A stretch of 64,000 nucleotides of DNA from NCBI RefSeq assembly GCF_026914185.1, contig NC_070563.1:2604001-2668000 (forward strand), written 5' to 3'. Position 1 is the stretch's first letter. Every line of letters begins with the position of its first letter. Source of the DNA: Puccinia triticina (taxonomy: Eukaryota; Basidiomycota; Pucciniomycetes; Pucciniales; Pucciniaceae). Under the pieces are notes generated by a model. That model was given only the letters and a program-made list of their open reading frames with translations, did not search any database and had not been told where the DNA came from. Shown one piece after another: positions 11,128 to 21,537 of the stretch. The position numbers were made by a program, and so were the translations under genes.

Positions 11128-12488
11128 ATGTGCATTGCGATTTGGTCGACAAACAACCAGCTTGGGTATAGACTGTTAGTCCAAATACTTCTTGGTAGAT
11201 TTGTTAAGAGAATCCTCTCCGGTTTTTTCTTCGTGCTTTCATTTCTCAAGAGATTTATCGTAAAACTGCAACTAACGAGTGTCTGAATCAAAATATTGCT
11301 TAGTATTCTGGCTTTTAACAGGGATGAATTTTTAAATCGCCCTAGTTTACCAGCTCATTGGCATTCCTTCGAGCAACTCAACCCAGAATATCAAGCCTTT
11401 CCACCGGTACCGTGTTCGTCGTCGCCGACCTCTTCTTCTCCGTCAACAACCTCAAAGGGCTCAACAAACAAAGCACAGGACTGTGTGAGTGTTGGCCGCC
11501 ACATCAATCAAAAAGATCAAAGGAAGGAGAATGATATTCTTTCAGGAATAGATACTGTTACAGGAGCTACGTGGCTCGGCATTAGTAAACATTCTGGAAA
11601 GTTTGCTTTCTTAACAAATGTTGAAACGCAAGCCGATAGAGACCAAGAAGCTGTTCATTCCAAAAAACTTTCATTCAAACTAAGCAGAGGTAGAATCATC
11701 CAAGATTTCCTACAAAGTAACGGCGAAGGAATCGAAAGTTATGTAAATAAATTGAAAGCCAGTCCTTCATCCAAAATTATGAAAGGATACAACTTAATAA
11801 TTGGTCAGATTGGGAGAACGGGGAATGAAGAGGATCAAATTGAATTTTTCTGTAACAAGGATCCCGAGGGATTATACGGAGCCGACTTGTCGAACAATAA
11901 GGAATGTGGTGGCCGTTTGGAGGATCAACGCGTTTACGGAATCAGCAATGGAATCGCAAATCAAGCACCGATTCTGCCTAAGGTTGCTCATGGAGTTCAC
12001 CTGATGGAAGATTGTCTCTCGAGGCTAACAGTAACTGGGGAAAAGTGCGATCAAGTTGATCAGAGTGCAGTCGAGATGAGCTTGTTTAACTTGCTATCGT
12101 GCGTCAAAATAATTCTCTAGCTCCTCTTGTGTTCTAATGCCTAATAGCAAAACTGGCTTCAGTGTGCGCTCATGTTGATCAACTTTGGGGGTAATTTAGA
12201 CAAGTGACGAATGATTCTCCTAAAGACACATCTTCCAACATTTTAATCCGACCCCATCATCGACTCATGACGCCAGATACACCCATCAGCTCCGATACGT
12301 GGTGCGGAACCAAAACTCAAACAATCTTGTTCGCCTCTAAGTCCCCGAAAACCAGAATCACATTGGTAGAACGTGATGCTTTTCAGATTCAGCCGAAGGA
12401 GCCATCTACAAACACTCATCCAGTTTGGCTGGGAGATGATATGTCACATTGGAGGAGGTTTGAATTCGATTTGACATCCGATTCCTGA
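11128..12488 (+). CDS. TANGO2: TANGO2 / NRDE family protein
   Basis: Predicted exons are 11128-11165, 11304-12098 and 12200-12488, giving 373 residues. Both introns are GT-AG with matching phase 2. The protein begins MCIAIWSTNNQ, and the diagnostic Asn-Arg-Asp-Glu motif (AFNRDEFLNRP) lies about 17 residues in. Further family blocks are TGATWLGISK, a FLTNVE strand, the RGRIIQDFL helix, YNLIIGQ and YGISNG. The last exon has the conserved WCGTKTQTILF strand and ends RRFEFDL. TANGO2 proteins are cytosolic/mitochondrial Ntn-hydrolase-fold proteins linked to heme and lipid/CoA homeostasis; the exact reaction is unsettled. The first donor (GTATAG) was chosen because it alone restores phase with the acceptor; the alternative donor 12 bases on shifts the frame. 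The low-complexity Ser/Thr stretch after residue 40 is an insertion relative to most homologues. Confidence 0.86.
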
Positions 12489-12958
12489 TCATCAGCTTCC
12501 CTGTACCGGAAGTCCGCTTTTCTCCTAGAATCTCCCGACGAAAATTACTCATGCTGTTTATTTGATTATCTTATCTTCATCGATTTATCGCATTACATAG
12601 CTTCACTCCTAGTCATGCATATCGCTTTTCAGCTCATCTTTCTCCCATTTCCTCCACTCGAGTTCTAGTCACTTAACACGGAGAGGATCTTTGAGCTTGT
12701 CTTTCTTACTGCATTAAATTCACCTTGTACTACTACTGCTTATATTGGCTTTGAGATTACATCCTCTCCTATCATCAAAAAAGAAATAAGAAGATATATT
12801 ATTTCACTTCACTCTGAAATTCTCTCATTCTTTAAATTGATTGTGAGCTTTTATGAACTGACTGTTCCACTTGAGTGTTTCTTTGAGAGAATTTGACCAA
12901 CCATGAATATAAAAAATCCATCAACCCACTCTTTGCTCTTGCTGATATATTAAGATAT
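12489..12958. other. 3' flank of TANGO2, no gene seen
   Basis: AT-rich sequence, presumably the 3' untranslated region and terminator region of the gene ending at 12488. I see no ORF or repeat of note. Confidence 0.5.
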
Positions 12959-12967
12959 CAACACTAG

Positions 12968-13036
12968 TAATGCAATTTCCAGGGTTTTTCTTGTAGTGTC
13001 ACTAAAAGAAAAACTCTGGAAATTGCCAGCAGTTGA
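12968..13036. mobile_element. Two CACTA-like termini back to back
   Basis: The left half ends AGGGTTTTTCTTGTAGTG and, one base later, the right half begins CACTAAAAGAAAAACTCTGG, so two CACTA-type tips face each other across a single T. Both resemble the 25-bp terminal repeat of the element at 46281-50186. The far end of neither element is found in the window. Confidence 0.55.
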
Positions 13037-13166
13037 AATGTGACATACTCCAGTGTAACTTCCATTTTGACTCTACATAATTACCTCATACCCTTTCATG
13101 CACAGTCACTGTGCAATTTTGAGAGCCAAAGATCTTCACTGGTCTAGGGCGCTTGCAGTGGACTGG

Positions 13167-14060
13167 CAGGTGCAAGTATTAAATTATTTTTTCTTCACTG
13201 TGTCTCCAAAAATGAAAATGAAGATGTCATAAATGTGTGAATTTTTTTTTGATATTCTTGCTCTCCCCATACCCTAGAATCAAATCCGCTTTTTTGAAAC
13301 CTCTGCACTGGGAGATCTTCCTTGAAATCTATGAAACAACATTGCAATTACAGCTATTTTTAGCTAGCTAAAAATAGCTGCAATTGCAACATTGTTTCAT
13401 GGATTTCAAGAAAGTTCTCCCAGGTCAAACACACCAAAAAAGCGGATTGGGTTCTAGCAACACTGGGTCGCTACGCTAACCATAGCGGTTAGCGTAGCGT
13501 AGCGCAGCGCAAATGCGCTATTTTTTAGCGTAGTGTTAGCGCAATTGCACGCATATGCGCTAACGCTACGCGCACGCGGTGCGCAGCTATTTTAGCTGAT
13601 AGCGTAGCGTTAGCGCAGATGCGCGCAATTGCGCTAACGCTAAACATGCAGGGCGCAAAAGAGCGCGCGCTACGCTGCGCTACAGCGCCTTTAGCGGGAA
13701 AAAAGGGCTTTTTTTCCGCTAAAAGCGCTGTAGCGCAGCGCAGCGTAGCGTAGCGACTGTAGCGGCGCGCTAACGCTAACAAAGAATTGGCGCGCTGTTA
13801 GCGCCGCTGAAAATTAGCGTAGCGTAGCGGCGCTAACAGCGCGCTAACGCTATGCAAAATAGCCGGGCGCTTTTTGCCGCTACGCTAACGCGTAGCGCTG
13901 AAATAGCGTAGCGTAGCGTAGCGTAGCGTAGCGACCCAGTGTTGGTTCTAGGGTATGGGGGGAGCAAGAATATCAAAAAAAAAAACACACACATTTATGA
14001 CATCTTAATTTTCATTTTTGGAGATAAAGTGAAGAAAAAATAGTTTAATAGTTGCACCCT
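13167..14060. mobile_element. Large foldback element
   Basis: Two arms of about 200 bp meet at a perfect centre (TAGCTAGCTA, axis between 13365 and 13366). The left arm runs from GGTGCAAGTATTAAA outward; the right arm ends TTTAATAGTTGCACC. Paired landmarks include AAATCCGCTTTTTT with AAAAAAGCGGATT and CCCATACCCTAGAA with TTCTAGGGTATGGG. The right arm is split by the hAT-like element at 13458-13944. No coding capacity. Confidence 0.8.
13458..13944. mobile_element. hAT-like MITE nested in the foldback
   Basis: The left terminus CAACACTGGGTCGCTACGCT is the exact inverse of the right terminus AGCGTAGCGACCCAGTGTTG. It is flanked by GTTCTAG on both sides (GGTTCTAG if read as 8 bp with the tip one base shorter). 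The uninterrupted sequence in the other foldback arm carries the motif once, which supports a target duplication of 7-8 bp, as hAT elements make. The interior is almost entirely TAGCG and CGCTA repeats; the minus ORF inside reflects that periodicity. Confidence 0.82.
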
Positions 14061-14126
14061 CAAGTGGCACAGAGGAGACAAGGGTCTCAGAAGTTCTGAT
14101 ACCAACTTCAGGGATGAATGGCAGTA

Positions 14127-14265
14127 TCTAGCTCAGGAGAGACAGTCAGAAGGGTCAAGGTCTCTACTTATGTACAATTGATATCAAGGGAGAAGGGAAA
14201 GAGACAAAGGAAGAAAATCTCACCTAGCTCAGGAGAGACAGTCAGAAGGGTCAAGGTCTCTACTA
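14127..14265. repeat. Direct repeat pair, 39 bp
   Basis: An exact 39-bp block starting TAGCTCAGGAGAGACAGTCA occurs at about 14129 and again at about 14224, separated by 95 bp. Confidence 0.8.
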
Positions 14266-14404
14266 AGCTAGAAGGGGGACGGGGATAATGAGACTATATG
14301 GAGTCGAGTCGGATCCTTGTGAACGGCTTGTGAAATCCACGGCACCCACGGCGCGGGGGTTTTACACTAATTGTCAGACACTGAGACACTGAGTCCATGG
14401 GTCT

Positions 14405-14500
14405 ACAATGCTGAGTACATGTCTCATAGCCTAATGGTTAAAGACTTCTTTACTGATTGACTCATGTACATAGAGTCAAGAGTTCAATTCCCTGTCTTTA
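14405..14500 (+). other. tRNA-like fragment, possible SINE head
   Basis: A box A-like TAGCCTAATGGTTAAAG is followed about 50 bp later by a box B-like GAGTTCAATTCCCTG. Acceptor and anticodon stems do not pair, so this is not a functional tRNA. A tRNA-derived SINE head is possible, followed by an AT-rich tail to about 14620. Confidence 0.3.
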
Positions 14501-14619
14501 CATTAATTATGTACCTTTTATTTCAATGTAATATTATTATGTATTTATTACATATTTCACACTCTTTTGAGTATGTAATTAAACTTATTTCACATTGATT
14601 ACATATGTGTTTATACAGA

Positions 14620-16650
14620 GAGAGATAATCTTATCTCTCTATGTATTTGTCCTGTTTAAGTCTAATATATGTACAAATAGGGTGATTACATACACATTTA
14701 TGTAAATCCCCTCTGAATTCCGTGATCACTCCTCTCCTTGGAGTTAAGGATCCCTCAGGTCCTTGACTCGAAGGAGGGAGCTGATCCCTGTAATATAAAA
14801 GGGGAGGTCTCTCACCTGTAGAGATTCCTCCCCCAAGATTATTATCATACAAACCCGCCAACCTTACTATAAATCAATAGCGAGTGGGGTTTTCAATAAT
14901 CAACTAACCTTATCTTTTCCTTTACAGCTACTTTGACCTCAACTTGTGTAATTTCTAGGTACAGGTGATTGTCATGATTCATCACACCTGTAACCTAGAA
15001 AATAACCTCCCTTTGCTCGAAGCTACGGCGCTTGGCTTGAGTTATTGCCGCGTCCCCTTACATTTGTAAGGGAGCTAGCCCCTCCGCTGTTCAGCGTTGA
15101 GGTGAGGTTTATTCCCACTGGCTTTTCAAGCTATAGTGCGGTCCATTTTGCGCTAACAGCCTTCTAGGCCGTTATTGTGCGAACCAAAACCCTTTCAACT
15201 CCTTGTCACCAAAGTGACAGGAGCTGACACTAATCTTGAGGTAATTGTGTGGTCTATCTGCCCATGGGCAGATCTTACCAAAATTCCAGCATTGAGGGGT
15301 AAGCTTAGGTAAGTTTCCCTGGGCCACAAAGTACCCACTTCTGAAGGAGGGTCTGATGCAAATACAGAACTTTTCTGCAAGAGAGGTACAAAAAATTTAC
15401 TGATGAATACAACCCAATATATCTCCCCTTTTGAATCAATTGGGATTTATTTGACATTCAGGGTGGCATTAACAAGCAAGAACCCCCAAACATGCCAGTT
15501 TTTTTCTCTTTCTAATTTTTAGCATTTTGCTTGCACACTGCAAAAATAACTGGGTCAACTGCTCAGTTTCTGACATGCAAGAACCCTGAAGAAGCTTGTG
15601 ATGTTACCTGGGCCCAGCCTTACTCAAGATTTGACTCAGCCCAAGTTTGAATTCACAGTTATCATGTACATTGCACAGCAACTGTGCCAACAAAATCACT
15701 GACATATCCAGGTGTAATGACAATGGAAAATTGAATTGATTATCCTAAATGTAGTGATTTTTTCAGTGCTGCTACTCAAGTGAAAAGTGAAAGAATGCAA
15801 AAGACTAGGATTTATTTCTTATGTTAGTCTTTGCTTGTAGCTACAATATTCTGTACTTAAGTTAAGAATGAGGGAAACTGTTAAACAGCTATTTACCTAG
15901 GAGTAGACGTTTGACCGCTCTCTACTCAAATGATAACAATAATAAGAAAACAGTTGATCAAGATTTCAACTGTGTGAGTTTTGCAGCTGATCTGTTTCCA
16001 ACATTTCTAGTTAGCTTAGTTTCCTTGTGAGGCTGGGTGGACAGACATTGTCTTCCTTACTTGGTCTGCCTTGATGAGTCTATAGATCAAATTGATCCTT
16101 CTCGTTTGCTTTGGAAAAGTGGCGAAGGAGGATTGTGATATTATCTATAACAGTGACACAACTCCTTTTTAGCCTTTTGCTTTTCTTGAGCTTAGCTCGG
16201 AACCATTTCAACTCACCGACTTTCTTTCCTTCTTTGTTAGGGAAATCAGCTTGTTTGGTCTGTTCTACTTTGACTTTGTCTAGAGAAATGAGAACGGTGC
16301 TTTTCGCCACACATCTAGTTATTCCATAGAGAAAGAAAGACAAAGCTGCTCACCTTCGGTGCTGGCTGTGATTCAATCTCTAAGTGACTGAGGACCGGGA
16401 TTTACCACTGATCTGAGCTTGCGTGTTGCGGAGGAAGTATCTGCATTCATCGTGACAATTCAGTCAGTATTTTCTTCCTCATGCCACAGCTTGGACTGCA
16501 GAACAGGATTGCTTTGCTTACCTGTTGCCGCAGCTGTTTTAGCTCCCAGCACCTTTCTCAATTTATGAGAAAGGTACTGTTCACCTAGACGTGAATTCTC
16601 ACAAAAAGTGTGGATTTCTAAATGGAGATACACATGTTGTGTCAAATGAG
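14620..16650. other. Intergenic repeat debris
   Basis: A hairpin at about 14955-15001 (TTCTAGGTACAGGTG against CACCTGTAACCTAGAA) lies in a pyrimidine-rich segment that resembles LTR sequence up to about 15400. Frames at 16080-16343 are open on both strands and have no family signature. No gene is supported. Confidence 0.4.
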
Positions 16651-16659
16651 TAAACCGCC

Positions 16660-16815
16660 AGGATTCCCTGACCTTTTCTGAGAACCAAAAATTATTTGGG
16701 AGATGAGTTTCATTCCTGTGGGTTCTTGTTCAGCCTTAATAAATTCCCGCACAGCTATAAGATAACCCATGTGTGTACATAATCCTCCAGGCTTACAGGG
16801 AAAAAATCCTTATGG
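16660..16815. repeat. Direct repeat, copy 1 of two
   Basis: Homologous to 17552-17690. Shared blocks are CCCTGACCTTTTCTGA, AAAAATTATTTG, GTGGGTTCTT, AATTCCC, AGCT(A/G)TAAGATA, GGCTT and AAATCCTTAT. Same orientation, about 890 bp apart. Confidence 0.7.
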
Positions 16816-17551
16816 GTAATGTCATACAACAGACAATGGGCTGACTTTCTAGACGAAAGGACCAATCATTTTCTTCAAGTTTTGTTTGGCCAATAAACAG
16901 TCTCAGCCGTTCATATTAGTCTCCAGCACCAAGTGGTCAATAACCCTCTTCTCAACCTCTTGCCTAAGCCTTTAAACACATCTAGTCAGATACTCCAATA
17001 TTGGCTAGCACAAATTCTGAATCACTGAGACAAGATCATATCATCAATCTCTCACTTCAAGTCTTGATCAATATTCCACATCTTTCCGGTGCATGACCTT
17101 GAAGCAAACACCCCTTGCCTTGCTCACGGTCATCTAGTGGCCACTTTGCCATCCAAGCCTCTTAGGACTCAACAGGCACCCCAGGTTCCTCTTTCATTAT
17201 GCACCCCCTTTCTGCCTCATCTTATGGAATACCTGCATGTGTGCGCTCTCCATATATATTGCAACCTGTTATATGATTTCCTTTTCCCTCATCAAATTAA
17301 GATTTTAAGTCCTCAGCCTCTTGGTTGCCTTCTTGTGGATTCTGCCATTCCTAGTCCCCTTCTAGTGTTCTGACTGAAAACCTTGCCTAGCAAAAAGACT
17401 TCTTGTATCCAAAGTAGAAGATACTTTGAACTCAGCCTTCATCACTGTTAGTATCTCTTCCAGATACCCTTGATCTTCATCCAAGTGCCCACCTGCCTGC
17501 CTTTACCAGGCGCTGTGTGACAGGTAAGTAGGTATGTACCAAATTGCTGGT

Positions 17552-17690
17552 GAGTCCCCTGACCTTTTCTGAAACCCAAAAATTATTTGTAAGATGACTC
17601 CATCTCCGTGGGTTCTTATTCAGGCTATATTAATTCCCACAGCTGTAAGATATAATCCTCAAGGCTTGCCAGGGAAAAATCCTTATTGGA
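17552..17690. repeat. Direct repeat, copy 2 of two
   Basis: Second copy of the 16660-16815 repeat in the same orientation. Nothing supported as coding lies in the 740 bp between them. Confidence 0.7.
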
Positions 17691-17884
17691 AGTAGGTGTT
17701 TACCAACTACATAGCTGGTGAGTTTCCTTGAAAATTTTAGACACTGTTCTAAAAATCAGTACCATGTTGTCACACATCACACATGGTGCCTACAAGCAAC
17801 AGTGAAAAAAAAAATGCAAAACATGTATTGTATCGTTATATACATTTTATTGTATTTATTTTTGAATACAAAATGTCTTGGCAT

Positions 17885-18145
17885 ATTTGTAGGGTCACCC
17901 TTTATGCACTCCAAAAAAACACCACATGCACAACAAAAAGGAGTGCATTGTTGTGCACTCCAAGGATTCTGGTGTGTACAATTATGCACTCCAAAGATGT
18001 TGGTATGCACACTGATGCACTCCAAGAAACTTGGAGTGCATATCCATGACTCCAAAGCCCATGTTTTTTTTTGGAGTCCATTAGTGTGCACTCCAAATTA
18101 CTTGGAGTGCATTTTGCTGTACTCCAAATGTATTGGTGTACACAC
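17885..18145. mobile_element. CACTCCAA hairpin-rich element, copy 1
   Basis: About ten copies of TGCACTCCAA or its inverse TTGGAGTGCA are arranged as successive small hairpins (for example CACTCCAAGAAACTTGGAGTG). One edge reads GGGTCACCCTTTATGCACTC. A copy in opposite orientation lies at 30005-30232. The open frames on both strands across it reflect the repeats. Confidence 0.65.
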
Positions 18146-18377
18146 ACCCATCACCTCCGCTTCTTTCCAAGTGCTTGTTCCCTACTAGCCACCTTCACCC
18201 ATCTCATCAACCAACCATCACCTTGGCTTTTTTCCGCTTGTTCCCTGCTAGCCACCTTCACCGGCCTCATCAACCAAACCACAAACATGTTGAAAACCAA
18301 TAACACTGGATCAAACACACCAACAAACGGTGTAATGGTCACTCTGGAAGTCTGGAATCAAATGCAAGCCCTTCTTG

Positions 18378-18860
18378 CTATGTATCCGGTACCAAATCAA
18401 GGTATTTGTGGAGAGTAAGAGGTTTGATCTTGTCGTTATTTGAATAGAACAACAAGGCCATACCTCTACTTACTGATTTTGGATGGAGGTTGTGTCTCCT
18501 GACGGAGACATAGTCTTGTCCAAAGCTGAATGTACGCTCCACATTGACCGTGGTTGCTACATATAAGCAATGATCAATAAGCAAGCAAGAAGTTTCTATG
18601 ATTGATTGCAATCTCACCTGGGCAGCACATAACATCCAGGGCCATCTGTAAGAGGCCATTGTGAGTATAGCTGTTTCTCTTCTGCTCGCTCCACCAAGCA
18701 AGACCGTTTACCAGTGCCCTGTCATCCAAAAACAGGCCGCCTGAGAGCCAAATATCCAATGGGTCCGTTGATGATTTGGCTGATCTGGCAACAGCCACTG
18801 CAAGTGCACCTAACCCTGCCAAAACACCAGGCTGTTGTACAGGATGTGGTGACATTCAAG
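18378..18860 (-). pseudogene. hAT transposase C-terminal remnant
   Basis: On the minus strand, one frame reads ...LAWWSEQKRNSYTHNGLLQMALDVMCCPG. After a short disrupted stretch a second frame reads CLYVATTVNVERTFSFGQDY, then SVRRHNLHPKSVSRGMALLF. This is the hAT family C-terminal dimerisation domain (W...YP..A..L, ATS...ERxFS, RxxLxP). The frame change and the lack of the catalytic core make it a decayed fragment. No flanking terminal repeats were identified. Confidence 0.8.
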
Positions 18861-18927
18861 TGATCAGCTGTCACCACATGTCAATTAAGTAATACATTAT
18901 TTTTTTGTCTGAAATGCTTTTTGAGGG

Positions 18928-18990
18928 GCGGGTATCCGCTGATACCCACGCAGGTATCCGCTGATACCCACGCAGGTATCCAACCAAACA
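18928..18990. repeat. 22-bp palindromic tandem repeat
   Basis: About 2.5 copies of GGTATCCGCTGATACCCACG. Each unit contains the palindrome GGTATC-CGCT-GATACC. Confidence 0.75.
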
Positions 18991-19772
18991 CAGGGGCATC
19001 CACCAGCGGATGCGGATGTCAAGAATTGGGGGAAATGGGCCTCAGATACCCAAACAAGTGCAGGTTTCCAGATTCAAAAAGGCCATCTCTAGAACCAATT
19101 CAATATTGGCTGATCTCAACCAATGAAATATAAATCCAACAAACCTACCATGGATTCATATTGTATGGCTTGAGATTAACCAAAGTTACAAGTGCATCCC
19201 AGTTCTGTCCGTAGGCCATGATACAGAGTCCAAATCAAAAGACTTGTGTTGAGATAATGGAGCTAGAGACAAAGGCAGCATCACTCATTGAAGGGAATAT
19301 AGGGTGAGATGGACTGAATTTCACAGACTCAAAGTATTGTGACACTTGAGGGGTGCAAACTAAAAGGTGTAATTTGAATTCAGTGAGCAAGAAACCAATC
19401 CAGAGTAGAGCATAATACATGATTGTGTTTGAATCTTTGGTTGGAGTATCAACTAACTATAAGCATACCAACATAAGAAAAGACAACACTGACCAAAAGT
19501 TAAAAAAAAAGATAACACAGAGAATAATTACAATCAGATGGATCAAGTACATGGAAGGATTTTTAAAGAAATTATTCTCATTTCATCAACAAACAAAGGC
19601 CAAGGAACTGAAGGGGGATGTGTGGTTTGAGTGTTTTTGTTCTTTCTTTTGTAGATGCGGCAATCCAATTGATCAACTGATACAATTTTATAATTTGATG
19701 AATTTGTTTTCTTTGAAGGGGGATTTTTTTTTTTGATTTCTGGATGAAAGATGATGTGAACACTGCGTGTCT

Positions 19773-21047
19773 TTAGACCCCATTGGGGACCGCAGGGACT
19801 ACCTCAGAGTTGGATGAATCGCTTAATTGGTCAGATTCAGCGGTAGATTCGACGGTGGCTTCGCTTTCGATCTCTTCTTTTTCAGCCAGTTCACGAGCTT
19901 TCTTCATCGCCTCAGCCTCGTTACTACACAAAAAACAAAAAGGAGGCCAGGATAAGAAAGCGCCAGAGTCATCATCAAAGTAATCGACCAAGGTTTCATC
20001 TTTGATCGGTTTGTGAACTACGTACCCGTAGTGACCCTTTCTAGCTCGAAGAAACGCATCATGTTTTGCCCGAGCATCCGGGTCCAGATCCGCCCCATCC
20101 TCCTCATCATCTAATGCATCGTCACCGGCAGTGGATGATGGGCCGACTGGGGGCTGAACCAGCACTTGTCTTCTTTCAGTAGACCCTGAACCACGTCGGG
20201 ATGATGAGGATGAAAAGCGACGCATGGATGATGATGGGTTTTGGGATTGATCTTCGTCTGTGGCCATCGGTTCTTCATGGATAGCGGAGGCTTGATGGGA
20301 AGATGATGAGGACGATGACGCGCGACCGAGATCGAAATCAGGAATAGCTGTGATTCATGACGATCGAGTGTAGATGGTAAGATTAAAATCGGCTTGGAAT
20401 TGAAGTAAGAGATAATTGCAGACTCGTAGATTAACGTCCAAGAGATGTAAATGGGTACTCAACATTCCAGATCCATCACCTCATCAGTTTCTGCATTGTA
20501 GCGAACCTTCAAGAGAGAAAAAAAAATACGGGTCAACAACTTGTGCTATTGTCATACATGGAGAAGAAGGATGATTACAAATGGAGTCTTAGGTTCGGTG
20601 ATCTTCATCGTGGAATCTCTGTTTCGGGGAAGAAGCAAGCAACAAGAAATCCATGTCAATCAATTGAATTTCTGGCGATAGATGTCCGTTGAAGCCACGA
20701 AGGCGTGAGATAGATCAAAAGAAACGATAAGAGTAAGGCTGCTCAGACAGACCGATTAAGATCGTTCAACGCCAAGTTTGGTTCATCCCATGTTAAGCTA
20801 TAACAGAAAGGACAGAGTTGATGAGTCAAGGGCCTGTTGTCGGGCCTGGTTGATTGGAGACGCACTGGGGTGAGCGAGACTCCTGTGGGCCGATTTTGTT
20901 CTTCAGGATACCTTTGGGTGAGAGGACCGAGGTAGAATTGGCTCTGTTGGTCATGAGCGCCGACCGGGCAGTGTGAGCACTCGATTCGGTTTCGGCCATG
21001 CTTGGTGGTGAAGTCTGAAGGGGTGTGTGTGGAGGGAGCGGTTCCAA
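19773..21047 (-). CDS. GLC8: Protein phosphatase inhibitor 2 (GLC8/PPP1R2)
   Basis: Six exons on the minus strand: 21047-20866, 20797-20753, 20618-20579, 20506-20464, 20347-20026 and 19923-19773, giving 260 residues; all junctions are GT-AG and in phase. Inhibitor-2 landmarks appear in order: KGILKN (N-terminal PP1 contact), LTWDEPNLALNDLN, KITEPKTPFVRYN (with the regulatory Thr of the inhibitor-2 site), the acidic IPDFDL segment, then ARAKHDAFLRARKGHY, which corresponds to the C-terminal helix over the PP1 active site. Glc8 regulates PP1 (Glc7) and is controlled by phosphorylation of that Thr. The protein is longer than human inhibitor-2 owing to Ser-rich and acidic insertions. The last intron (102 bp) is a multiple of three and stop-free, so retention would also give an open frame. 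It shares a 490-bp promoter region with MAK11. Confidence 0.9.
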
Positions 21048-21537
21048 GCAGCGCTTGATGTTTGATGTTTGATGTTGATGTTGTTGTTGTTCTCGGACAC
21101 TCTGACTCGACTCACTCGCCGGTTATATAGGAATTCCCATATTTGAATTGCCCATAACCTGGCCCTGAGCTCGGCGGCCGGATGACCTCATTGAGTGCAT
21201 CAGCATATCCTCTATGATCTTGCCATCGCAGTCATGGGGCTCAGACATCCAACATCACTCTTGACCCTTCTTAAACAAAGAAATATATAAATAGGTATTT
21301 AAAATACAACTTTAAAGCTGGACCACAAAGTTCCGAATGTCTCCTGATCAATTAGCTGTGGGGCCGAATGATCGTGCCGAGAAGAGGAATCGAACCCAGG
21401 ATACCTCCCTGCCGTGACTTTTGCGAGCCCGAAGCACTGCGGGGTGTGGCTGCGGAGAAAACCTTGCCCGTTTGTGGGTGGTTGAACTACAAAATTATTC
21501 CTCAGAGCACCAACAGTCGATCTTGCACTTCTCGATC
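21048..21537. promoter_or_regulatory. Shared upstream region of GLC8 and MAK11
   Basis: 490 bp separates the two divergent start codons. It contains an AT-rich run near 21280-21305 and a box B-like GGGTTCGATTC on the minus strand at about 21390. No precise promoter element can be assigned from sequence alone. Confidence 0.4.

Noticed and set aside
13525..13782. Minus-strand 85-codon frame rich in Ala and Arg
   Set aside because: It lies inside the TAGCG-repeat hAT-like MITE; the frame is a product of repeat periodicity.
21355..21425. Possible tRNA on the minus strand with GGGTTCGATTC
   Set aside because: The T-arm pairs poorly and no matching acceptor or D-arm lies upstream, so it is not a tRNA gene.
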